DNA from: Candidatus Troglogloeales bacterium
GTDB taxonomy: Bacteria > Nitrospirota > Nitrospiria > SBBL01 > SBBT01
NCBI GenBank assembly: GCA_005239595.1
Contig: SBBT01000034.1
Location: 1-8,005 of the forward strand
Direction of reading: 5' to 3'
DNA: 8,005 nucleotides
The notes under the pieces were generated by a model. The model did not search any database and had not been told where the DNA came from. It saw nothing but the letters and a program-made list of their open reading frames with translations. The position numbers and the translations under genes are program-made. Shown here in pieces: positions 1 to 6,006 of the stretch. Numbering within the stretch: position 1 is the stretch's first letter; each line of letters opens with the position of its first letter.

Positions 1-41
1 AACAATTGTAAGATTTGGTTGAACATGCTACATACTTTCAT
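1..41 (-). CDS. IS4-family-like transposase, N-terminal 13 codons only (runs off the left edge)
   Basis: On the minus strand an ATG at 41-39 opens a frame that stays open to the window edge and reads MKVCSMFNQILQL. This resembles the N-terminus of IS4-family transposases carrying a DUF4372-type domain, which commonly begin with a short Met/Ser segment, then a 'F.Q(I/L)(L/M).(F/L)P' helix. The start is supported by an AAAGGAG Shine-Dalgarno site at 57-51, nine bases upstream, and by a promoter at 126-98. The transposase would catalyse DDE cut-and-paste transposition. Only 13 residues are visible, so the family call rests on pattern memory and upstream signals, not a domain match. It could be another small gene. 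Whether the element is intact cannot be seen. Confidence 0.55.
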   Translation of the reverse strand, partial: MKVCSMFNQILQL

Positions 42-42
42 G

Positions 43-120
43 GTTGGGTTCTCCTTTCTCTTCCAAGTGGGGTTGTTTTTGTCGAAATCCAACACCCATC
101 TTACAAAAGGAGAATCCAAC
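43..120 (-). repeat. Inverted repeat able to mask the transposase ribosome-binding site
   Basis: Positions 43-57 are complementary to 106-120 over 15 bases, with 14 Watson-Crick pairs and one G.U-type position (48/115). On the minus strand the proximal arm contains the AAAGGAG Shine-Dalgarno site and ends two bases before the ATG. An inner imperfect stem (68-75 with 90-98, one bulged base) could stack on it. Because the distal arm lies inside the promoter spacer, only RNA begun upstream of the element would contain both arms. In IS10 and IS50, similar foldback protects against activation by read-through transcription. The pairing is seen directly; the function is inferred by analogy. Confidence 0.55.
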
Positions 121-126
121 TTTCAA
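98..126 (-). promoter_or_regulatory. Leftward sigma-70-type promoter of the putative transposase
   Basis: Read on the minus strand, a TTGAAA -35 (126-121) is separated by exactly 17 bases from a TAAGAT -10 (103-98). These match the consensus hexamers at 5/6 and 4/6. The predicted transcription start is near 91, giving a leader of about 50 bases before the ATG at 41. The spacer holds the distal arm (120-106) of the inverted repeat, so the element's own transcript would lack that arm. The promoter was found by eye and not tested. Confidence 0.5.
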
Positions 127-214
127 AAACTAATTTGGACAAGAGTGGACTCACCTTTTTCGCAATGGGATTATGGCATATGGTAACGGCTATCTTCTTG
201 CGGACAGGGCATTT

Positions 215-228
215 TGTCGTTGACGACA
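215..228. promoter_or_regulatory. Small palindrome overlapping the -35 element, possible operator
   Basis: TGTCGT-TG-ACGACA has perfect 6-base arms around a 2-base centre and covers most of the -35 hexamer at 220-225. A dimeric repressor could sit here, but no regulator gene is visible and a single copy of this length can arise by chance. Confidence 0.25.
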
Positions 229-248
229 GTTTTTAAATTGGCTATGCT
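220..248 (+). promoter_or_regulatory. Candidate sigma-70 promoter for the membrane-protein gene
   Basis: TTGACG (220-225, 5/6 to consensus) and TATGCT (243-248, 4/6) are spaced by 17 bases. Transcription would start near 255, leaving a leader of about 43 bases with a GGAGGA site before the ATG at 298. The promoter lies between the leftward IS leader and the gene. It may belong to the original locus, since the right boundary of the IS is not resolved but probably falls somewhere in 127-210. Confidence 0.45.
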
Positions 249-297
249 GGGGCGGTTTAAAAATGGCACGATAGTCATTAATAAGACGGAGGACGAG

Positions 298-789
298 ATG
301 GAAGATTCGAATACGGTTTTCCCGATGCTGCTGCGCTGGGTTCATTTTGTTTCTGGGGTAACGTGGATCGGGCTCCTTTATTATTTCAACCTGGTACAGA
401 TCCCCTTCATGAAAGAGACCGATGCGGGGACAAAGAGCGGCGTGGTTCAAAAATTACTGCCGCGGGCCCTTTTTTGGTTTAGGTGGGGTGCCGTGGTAAC
501 GGTGGCGGCCGGAATTTTACTGATGATGGCAAGCGGCATCCGAAACACCTCCATTATGATCGGGGGCGTGCTCGGAATAATCATGTTTTTAAACGTCTGG
601 CTCATTATCTGGCCGAACCAGAAAGTCGTGATTCGGATGACGACCGAAGCGGCCGCAACCAAAACGCCGCCTCCAGCCGAGATGGCCAAACACGCCCGCC
701 GTGCCTATCTGGCATCCAGAACCAATTTCGTTCTTTCTTTCCCGATGCTTTTCTTTATGGCCTCCTCTCACCAGTTTCCCGGTTGGTGA
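298..789 (+). CDS. Stand-alone urate oxidase N-terminal-domain-like membrane protein
   Basis: This 163-residue protein is predicted to be an inner-membrane protein. Hydrophobic segments lie at about 8-30, 64-80, 86-106 and 143-156. Conserved-looking landmarks include RWVHFVSGVTWIGLLYYFN (13-31), LPRALFWFRWGA (54-65), IMFLNVWLIIWPNQK (95-109) and ASRTNFVLSFPMLFFM (139-154), with His16 and His158. They recall the membrane domain of PuuD-type urate hydroxylases (Urate_ox_N / DUF989). In PuuD that domain precedes a cytochrome c domain; here no CXXCH is present and the protein ends after the membrane part. Urate oxidation should therefore not be assumed. The ATG at 298 is preferred over a GTG at 214 because GGAGGA ends four bases upstream of it. 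The gene has its own promoter and terminator and so is likely monocistronic. Confidence 0.8.
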   Translation: MEDSNTVFPMLLRWVHFVSGVTWIGLLYYFNLVQIPFMKETDAGTKSGVVQKLLPRALFWFRWGAVVTVAAGILLMMASGIRNTSIMIGGVLGIIMFLNVWLIIWPNQKVVIRMTTEAAATKTPPPAEMAKHARRAYLASRTNFVLSFPMLFFMASSHQFPGW

Positions 790-807
790 TTTTACAATGG
801 TTCCCAG

Positions 808-837
808 AGAGGGCGGTCGTTCGGTCGCCCTCTTTTT
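808..837 (+). terminator. Intrinsic terminator after the membrane-protein gene
   Basis: AGAGGGCG (808-815) pairs perfectly with CGCCCTCT (826-833), further extended inward by wobble and C-G pairs, and is followed by a run of T (833-837). It begins 18 bases after the stop codon and separates this gene from the dehydrogenase operon. Confidence 0.88.
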
Positions 838-908
838 ACATGATCAACAACAGCATTAAGAGCAGGCGCTTATATGTTTGCCCGCGATAATCTCAAAGAG
901 AACCGCTC

Positions 909-1871
909 ATGAATGCCGAAGCTGACCAGCAGCTTTATTATTTCATGAAACTGACACGGGAATTTGAAGACCGGGTGTCGATCCTGCACCGACAGGGCAA
1001 AATCTTAGGAGGGGTCTATTCCGGAAAAGGCCAAGAGGCCATTGTGGTAGGGGTTTGCTATGGCTTAAAAAAAGAGGACTTTATCTCCCCGATTCATCGG
1101 GATATGGGTGCTTTTCTCGTAAAAGGGGTCGATCCAAAGATATTAATGGCCCAGTTGTTTGGAAAAAAGACGGGGCTTTCCAAAGGGAAGGATTCTTTTC
1201 TTCATGCGGGGGCATTGGAATGGGGCGTGTTCGGAGCAACCAGCATGCTCGCATCGTCGCTTCCGGTTGCCACCGGCGCCGCGTTGAAATTTAAACTCAA
1301 GAAAGAACCGTATGTGGCCGTCTCCTTTTTTGGAGAGGGGGCCAGCAGCCGGGGAGACTTCCACGAGGCGCTCAATTTCGCCGGTATCCATAAACTCCCC
1401 ATTGTTTACGTCTGCGAGAATAATTTCTATGCCTATTCCACGCCGCAAAACCTTCAAATGGCGGTTGAAAATATTGCTACCCGCGCGGAGGGATACGGCT
1501 TTCGGGGAACGGTCTGCAGCGGCAACGATTTGCATGCCGTGATGAAAACAGCGAATGCGGCCATTGAACGGGCACGGGAAGGGGAAGGTCCGACGCTCAT
1601 TGAATGCAAGACCTACCGCTATCACGGACATAGTGAGCATGACCAGCCCTGGTATCGCCCGCAGGAGGAGTTGATTGAGTGGGAGAGTCGCGATCCGATT
1701 CAACGGTATGAGATTTACCTGGAGAAAAAGGGGTTTGATCTGGATCGCTTAAAAGAGGAGATGGACCAACGGGTGAAAGAGACGGTCAGTGCGGCTGTTT
1801 CCTTTGCGGAGGAGAGTCCCTATCCCGAAGGGAAAGAGGCGTTGGAAGACCTCTATGCCGATCCAATCTAG
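909..1871 (+). CDS. 2-oxoacid dehydrogenase complex E1 component, alpha subunit
   Basis: The E1 alpha subunit binds thiamine diphosphate with E1 beta and decarboxylates a 2-oxoacid, then passes the acyl group to the E2 lipoyl arm. It is 320 residues, the usual size for this family (about 320-370). Visible features: GQEA (41-44), HRDMGAFL (63-70), and the cofactor motif GEGASSRGDFHEALNFAG (142-159) ending in NN (171-172). The loop YRYHGHSEHD (236-245) matches the phosphorylation-loop region of the family. The motif starts GEG rather than the commoner GDG, as in some branched-chain E1 alpha proteins, and HRDMG also leans that way. Substrate (pyruvate, branched-chain 2-oxoacid or acetoin) cannot be settled from sequence alone. 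It is the first gene of the operon; the ribosome site before the ATG is weak (AAAGAGAA). The E1 beta gene follows after 37 bases. Confidence 0.93.
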   Translation: MNAEADQQLYYFMKLTREFEDRVSILHRQGKILGGVYSGKGQEAIVVGVCYGLKKEDFISPIHRDMGAFLVKGVDPKILMAQLFGKKTGLSKGKDSFLHAGALEWGVFGATSMLASSLPVATGAALKFKLKKEPYVAVSFFGEGASSRGDFHEALNFAGIHKLPIVYVCENNFYAYSTPQNLQMAVENIATRAEGYGFRGTVCSGNDLHAVMKTANAAIERAREGEGPTLIECKTYRYHGHSEHDQPWYRPQEELIEWESRDPIQRYEIYLEKKGFDLDRLKEEMDQRVKETVSAAVSFAEESPYPEGKEALEDLYADPI

Positions 1872-1908
1872 ATCTCGTTTGCGGTTTGCCGCGTTTAAGT
1901 GAGGAGCA

Positions 1909-2886
1909 GTGCCGACGACTTTTATCAGGGCCATTCATGACGCCATGATCGAGGAGATGAGGCGGGATGATTCCGTCTTCATCCTGGGAGAGGATGTCGC
2001 CACCCTCGGCGGGGCGTTTAAGGCGACGGAAGGGCTTCTGGCTGAATTTGGGCCGGAGCGGGTGATTGACACCCCGATTGCCGAATCGTTGATTGTCGGC
2101 ACTGCCATCGGCGCCGCCATTTTGGGAATGAGGCCGATCGCGGAGATGCAGTTTGGCGACTTTATCTCCTGTGCGTATGATCAGATTATCAACATGGCAG
2201 CTACCCTCCGTTACCGGCATGGAGGAGGTGCCCGTGTCCCCATTGTCATTCGCGCCCCTTCTGGTGCAGGGGTTCATGGGGGGCTTTTCCACTCTCAAAA
2301 TCCCGAATCGTGTTTCTTCTCAACACCCGGCATCAAAATCGTAGCACCCGCAACCGCCTATGACGCAAAGGGACTGCTAAAAGCGGCGATTCGTGATAAC
2401 GACCCTGTCCTTTTTTTTGAACACAAAGGGTTATACCGAAAGGTTCAGGAAGAGCTTCCTCAAGAGGAATATATCGTCCCGATCGGCAAGGCCGCCATCC
2501 GCCGAAAGGGGACAAAGATGACGTTCATTACGTATAGCGCCGCGCTCTATCCTGCCCTCTCTGCCGCAGAGAGGCTGAAAGAAGAAGGGATTGACGTGGA
2601 GGTGATTGATTTAAGGACGCTCAAGCCCATAGACTGGGAAACCATTTTTCAATCGGTCCGAAAGACCGGCAAGGTTTTGATCATCCATGAAGACAGAAGG
2701 ACAGGAGGGATTGGAGGAGAGATCTCGGCGCGCCTCTCCGAAGAGCTTTTTGATCATCTGGACGGTCCTATCCTTCGGGTGACTTCGGAGGATACCCATT
2801 ATGCCTTCAGCCCGCCGATGGAAGAATTCATCCTGCCGAATGTGGAAAAAATTCTCACGAAGGCAAGAATGTTGGCTGGGTATTAA
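1909..2886 (+). CDS. 2-oxoacid dehydrogenase complex E1 component, beta subunit
   Basis: The partner of E1 alpha, completing the alpha2beta2 thiamine-dependent decarboxylase and supplying the cofactor-activating glutamate. It has 325 residues, normal for the family. The N-terminal pyrimidine-binding domain shows FILGEDVATLGGAFKAT (24-40), DTPIAE with Glu59 as the likely activator, and MQFGDF (80-85). The central block YRHGGG...IRAPSGAGVHGGLFHSQNPE is typical, and a transketolase C-terminal domain follows from about residue 200. It starts at GTG 1909: an in-frame TGA lies at 1900-1902, and the next in-frame ATG (1945) would remove conserved sequence. The GAGGAG at 1901-1906 is only two bases from the GTG, unusually close, so initiation may be weak or coupled to E1 alpha. 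Confidence 0.95.
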   Translation: MPTTFIRAIHDAMIEEMRRDDSVFILGEDVATLGGAFKATEGLLAEFGPERVIDTPIAESLIVGTAIGAAILGMRPIAEMQFGDFISCAYDQIINMAATLRYRHGGGARVPIVIRAPSGAGVHGGLFHSQNPESCFFSTPGIKIVAPATAYDAKGLLKAAIRDNDPVLFFEHKGLYRKVQEELPQEEYIVPIGKAAIRRKGTKMTFITYSAALYPALSAAERLKEEGIDVEVIDLRTLKPIDWETIFQSVRKTGKVLIIHEDRRTGGIGGEISARLSEELFDHLDGPILRVTSEDTHYAFSPPMEEFILPNVEKILTKARMLAGY

Positions 2887-2906
2887 AAGGGGGAGATACA
2901 GTACCG

Positions 2907-4229
2907 ATGAAGGTTGTTATGCCCCAGATGGGTGAGAGCGTAGTCGAAGGGAAGCTCGAACGCTGGCTGGTTCGCGAGGGAGATACCATTAAACATGACC
3001 AACCGATTGCCGAGGTTTCCACCGACAAGGTCGATGTGGAGATCCCCTCGCCGTGTGAGGGAAAGATCGTCAGGATTTTAGTCGCCGAAGGAGAAACGGT
3101 GGCGGTTGGATGTGAGTTGGCGGTTATCGAAGACGGCCGGGGAAAACCTGTTGTCCAAGAGGCCTCTTCTCCTGCGACGCCACTTTCTCCAATATTCACG
3201 TTGGCGCCTCTATCAGGGGAGAAAAAGGTTGAATTGCCATCCGCCGCGACGGAACTTTCGCTGGAAGCTTCATCAGCCCGTCTCTCGCCGGCTGTCAGAA
3301 AAATGGCACAGAAATATCATGTGGATTTGTCGAAGGTCAAAGGGACGGGTATGGGGGGAAGGATCACCAAACAGGATCTCTCCCTGATTCTCGGAAAGGA
3401 AATCGCTGAAGAGATGCCTCCCGAGGTGGAAGAGACGCCCAGAAAGGAGACCGCAATACCCAACCCCCGGCCCAAAACGTCAGAGACAGAATTTTCGGAA
3501 TATAAAATCCCCCATTACGAACCGAAGGAGGGAGATCAAGTCGTTCCGTTTTCCAGATTGCGTAAGATGATCTCCGAGCATATGGTCTACAGCAAGCGGA
3601 CCGCCCCACATGTCACCACGGTAGCCGAGGTGGACATGATGCGGGTTGCACGATTGCGAGAAGGCAAAAAGGAGTACGCCAAAAAACAATTTGGGATGGA
3701 ATTGACCTATCTCCCTTTTGTCCTTTCCGCCACACTGGCTGCTATTTCAGCGCACCCGGTCATGAATGCCTCAGTAGAGGGAGAGGCCCTCATTATCAAA
3801 AAAGATATTAATCTCGGCATTGCGGTCGACACGGAAAGGGGATTACTGGTTCCGGTCATCCGTCGGGCGCAGGAGAAGCCGCTGCTTGTTTTATCTCGTC
3901 TGGCAGCCGATTTGGCCCAAAAAGCGCGAGACGGGACATTATCCCCCGACGAAGTAACCGGAGGCAGTTTTACCGTGACGAATCCTGGAAGGACCGGAAA
4001 CCTGTTTGGCACGCCGATTATTTTTCAGCCGCAAGTCGGCATCCTTAGAATGGGAGAACTTGTCAAAAGGCCGGTGGTAGTGGAGGTAGACGGGACCGAC
4101 ACCGTCACGATCCATCCGATGATGCATCTCTCTCTTTCGTATGATCACCGGGTGATCGATGGTGCGACCGCCAATCTCTTTCTTCATCGGGTTAAGGAAA
4201 TTTTGGAAGAAGGGTGCTTTTCGTTTTAG
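2907..4229 (+). CDS. 2-oxoacid dehydrogenase complex E2: dihydrolipoamide acyltransferase
   Basis: The E2 core transfers the acyl group from E1 to coenzyme A via a swinging lipoyl arm. It is 440 residues with three classic parts. A single lipoyl domain (1-77) has EVSTDKVDVEIPSP, with Lys41 the likely lipoylated residue. A peripheral-subunit-binding domain covers about 125-162 (RLSPAVRKMAQKY...GTGMGGRITKQDL). The catalytic domain runs from about 210 to 438, with GGSFTVTNPGRTG and the active-site SYDHRVIDG, His414 and Asp418. Pro/Ala/Ser-rich and charged linkers separate the parts. The single lipoyl domain and TNPG motif are typical of the branched-chain/2-oxoglutarate E2 type but also occur in some pyruvate complexes. 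A purine-rich site (AAAAGGGGGAGA) precedes the ATG. The stop codon TAG directly abuts the next ATG. No E3 (dihydrolipoamide dehydrogenase) is in the window. Confidence 0.95.
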   Translation: MKVVMPQMGESVVEGKLERWLVREGDTIKHDQPIAEVSTDKVDVEIPSPCEGKIVRILVAEGETVAVGCELAVIEDGRGKPVVQEASSPATPLSPIFTLAPLSGEKKVELPSAATELSLEASSARLSPAVRKMAQKYHVDLSKVKGTGMGGRITKQDLSLILGKEIAEEMPPEVEETPRKETAIPNPRPKTSETEFSEYKIPHYEPKEGDQVVPFSRLRKMISEHMVYSKRTAPHVTTVAEVDMMRVARLREGKKEYAKKQFGMELTYLPFVLSATLAAISAHPVMNASVEGEALIIKKDINLGIAVDTERGLLVPVIRRAQEKPLLVLSRLAADLAQKARDGTLSPDEVTGGSFTVTNPGRTGNLFGTPIIFQPQVGILRMGELVKRPVVVEVDGTDTVTIHPMMHLSLSYDHRVIDGATANLFLHRVKEILEEGCFSF

Positions 4230-5066
4230 ATGCCAGACCCGATCCTGCAAGTTAAAAACCTGAAAACCTGTTTTTACCTGATGGAAGGGGTTGTCCCTGC
4301 CGTGGAAGATGTCAGTTTTGATTTATATCCGAGAGAGACATTGGGGTTGGTGGGCGAAAGCGGATCGGGCAAGAGTGTGACGGCGCTTTCCATCTTGCGA
4401 CTGGTCCAGGATCCGCCAGGGAAAATTGTGGGGGGCCATGTTTTTTTTGAAGGGAGGGATATCCTGACCCTTCCGGAAAAGGAGGTGAGGAAAATCCGGG
4501 GCAACCGGATTTCCATGATTTTCCAGGAGCCGATGACCTCACTCAACCCGGTTTTAACCATTGGGGATCAGGTTGCCGAAGGGATTATTCTGCATGAAGG
4601 GATTCGCAAAAGCGAAGGGATGGAAAAGGCGGTTGAGATGCTAAAGAAAGTCGAAATCCCGGATGCCGGGCGCAGGATGCGCGAATATCCACATCAACTT
4701 TCCGGAGGGATGCGCCAGCGGGTCATGATCGCGATTGCCCTTGCCATGCGGCCCGATATTTTAATTGCGGATGAGCCTACCACCGCACTGGATGTCACTA
4801 TCCAGGCGCAAATCCTCGATTTAATCGCAACCCTTAAGGAATCGTTGGGCATGGCGGTCCTGCTTATTACCCATAATCTCGGTATTATCGCGGAGGTGGC
4901 CGATCGGGTGGTCGTCATGACAGAGGGAAAGGTGGTAGAAACCGCCGATGTCTACACGTTGTTTGAGCGGCCGCAACACCCATACACAAAGCGCCTCCTT
5001 GCGGCGTGCCCCCGATTGGGAGAGCCCCAGCGCTGGGGCAGAAAGAATCGATGCTCCTTGAAGTAA
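4230..5066 (+). CDS. Peptide-type ABC transporter ATPase (OppD/DppD-like), shortened C-terminus
   Basis: A cytoplasmic ABC ATPase of the oligopeptide/dipeptide/nickel importer class, expected to pair with the next gene's product. All nucleotide-site motifs are present: Walker A GESGSGKS (42-49), Q-loop Gln99 in FQEPMTSLNP, signature LSGGMRQR (157-164), Walker B ILIADEP with Glu182, and switch His215. The family hallmark HPYTKRLL is followed almost at once by the end of the protein at 278 residues; relatives usually run to about 320-340 and carry a cysteine-rich segment (FHPRC-like, linked to an Fe-S cluster), which is missing. The ATG is contiguous with the E2 stop, and the nearest purine site (4208-4214) is 15 bases away, so translation probably depends on E2. 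No permease or binding-protein gene is nearby, so the substrate is unknown. Confidence 0.9.
   Translation: MPDPILQVKNLKTCFYLMEGVVPAVEDVSFDLYPRETLGLVGESGSGKSVTALSILRLVQDPPGKIVGGHVFFEGRDILTLPEKEVRKIRGNRISMIFQEPMTSLNPVLTIGDQVAEGIILHEGIRKSEGMEKAVEMLKKVEIPDAGRRMREYPHQLSGGMRQRVMIAIALAMRPDILIADEPTTALDVTIQAQILDLIATLKESLGMAVLLITHNLGIIAEVADRVVVMTEGKVVETADVYTLFERPQHPYTKRLLAACPRLGEPQRWGRKNRCSLK
5024..5039. repeat. Perfect 16-bp palindrome before the second ATPase start
   Basis: GCCCCAGCGCTGGGGC is identical to its reverse complement. In RNA it can form a 6-bp GC-rich stem with a GCGC loop, 11 bases before the ATG at 5051 and still inside the first ATPase's reading frame. The GGGG that could help ribosome binding lies in the stem. 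Opening of the stem by ribosomes finishing the upstream gene would couple translation; that role is inferred. Confidence 0.6.
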
Positions 5067-5983
5067 AACAGCTGACAAAACATTTTCCGATCAAGAAGGA
5101 GACGCTCTTTGCGAAAGGAGGTCGGTTTCACGTTGCCGTTGATGGCGTTGATTTGACGGTCAGGGAAGGTGAAACGCTCGGCCTGGTGGGGGAGTCCGGT
5201 TCCGGAAAAAGCACATTGGCCCGCATGATTCTACGCCTGATGGAGCCGACCAGGGGCGAGGTTTATTTTAAAGGGGTCAACCTCTTGAAACTGCCGGAAA
5301 AAGAGATGCGGACAATGAGGAGAAAGCTTCAGGTCATTTTTCAAGACCCGTACGCCTCGCTAAATCCGCGTATGAGCATCTTGGATATTGTCGGTGAACC
5401 GCTGGTGATCCACGGCGTTCTTTCGCGCCAGGAGCGAAAAGATCAGGTTGCAGAGATGCTTAAACGGGTGGGGCTCAACACCGATATTTTAAGCCGTTAT
5501 CCGCACGAGTTTTCCGGCGGGCAGCGGCAGCGGATCGGCATTGCGCGGGCCATTATTTTAAAGCCGGAGCTGGTGGTCGCCGATGAGCCGGTGTCGGCGC
5601 TCGATGTCTCTGTACAGTCCCAGGTGATGGAGCTCTTATCCGACCTCCGGGAGAGCTATCACCTCTCCTATCTTTTTATTGCGCATGACCTCTCACTGGT
5701 GGAGAGTTTTGCCGACAGAGTGGCTGTCATGTATATGGGAAAGATTGTGGAGCTGGCAAAAAGCAGCGTGTTGTATAAGAATCCCCTCCATCCTTACACG
5801 CGCAAACTCCTCTCCGCCGTACCGATCCCGGATCCACGCCGCAGAGGCGAACGGCACCGATTTCATCAAGGCGATCTTTTTATTCCTTACTGCGCCCATC
5901 ATGAAACCGATTCTCCTCACCTGGTAGAGGTGGCGGCGGAACATTACGTTTCATGTCACTTAAGACCTCGTGAGCGGGCATAG
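5051..5983 (+). CDS. Peptide-type ABC transporter ATPase (OppF/DppF-like), degenerate C-terminus
   Basis: The second ATPase of the pair, 310 residues. Motifs are intact: Walker A GESGSGKS (47-54), Gln98 in IFQDPYASLNP, signature FSGGQRQR (154-161), Walker B with Glu179 in VVADEPVSALD, and His212. The C-terminal HPYTRKLLSAVPIPDPRRR and the closing EVAAEHYVSCHL match the family. Between them, the usual proline-rich segment with FHPRCP-type cysteines is replaced by a short stretch (LFIPYCAHHETD). Start: ATG 5051 gives the normal LLEVKQLTKHFPI beginning. A GTG at 5006 in the same frame would add 15 residues with no family character. The gene overlaps the previous one by 16 bases. It is the last gene of the plus-strand operon. 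Confidence 0.9.
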   Translation: MLLEVKQLTKHFPIKKETLFAKGGRFHVAVDGVDLTVREGETLGLVGESGSGKSTLARMILRLMEPTRGEVYFKGVNLLKLPEKEMRTMRRKLQVIFQDPYASLNPRMSILDIVGEPLVIHGVLSRQERKDQVAEMLKRVGLNTDILSRYPHEFSGGQRQRIGIARAIILKPELVVADEPVSALDVSVQSQVMELLSDLRESYHLSYLFIAHDLSLVESFADRVAVMYMGKIVELAKSSVLYKNPLHPYTRKLLSAVPIPDPRRRGERHRFHQGDLFIPYCAHHETDSPHLVEVAAEHYVSCHLRPRERA

Positions 5984-6006
5984 CGCCCCTGGCCTGAAAA
6001 CCCGGC

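Noticed and set aside
43..120. Integron attC-like site (GTTGGGT and ATCCAAC match the core consensus forms)
   Set aside because: The two cores are in the wrong order: attC has RYYYAAC on the left and GTTRRRY on the right. No integrase or cassette context is visible, and the repeat is explained by pairing with the Shine-Dalgarno site.
15..236. Plus-strand frame of 73 residues starting with TTG at the left edge
   Set aside because: It has no ribosome site and no family resemblance, and it runs antisense to the leftward promoter and transposase start, which explain this region better.
214..297. Upstream GTG start for the membrane protein
   Set aside because: It overlaps the promoter at 220-248, lacks a ribosome site and adds 28 residues outside the family pattern; ATG 298 has GGAGGA in place.
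863..891. Promoter for the dehydrogenase operon with a GATAAT -10 at 886-891
   Set aside because: No acceptable -35 lies 16-18 bases upstream. A sigma-54 pattern (GG at 865, GC at 880) has the wrong spacing. The real promoter probably lies in 838-908 but I cannot place it.
1143..1703. Long minus-strand frame of 186 residues inside E1 alpha
   Set aside because: It lies opposite a clearly conserved gene and shows no family features; it is a codon-bias shadow.
5830..5983. Frameshift or pseudogene in the second ATPase C-terminus
   Set aside because: The family-like ending EVAAEHYVSCHL stays in the same frame as the rest, so the change is an in-frame loss rather than a frameshift.
5970..6006. 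Bidirectional terminator between the convergent operons
   Set aside because: Only a GGGC / GCCC stem at about 5976-5989 with no T run on either strand; too weak to call.
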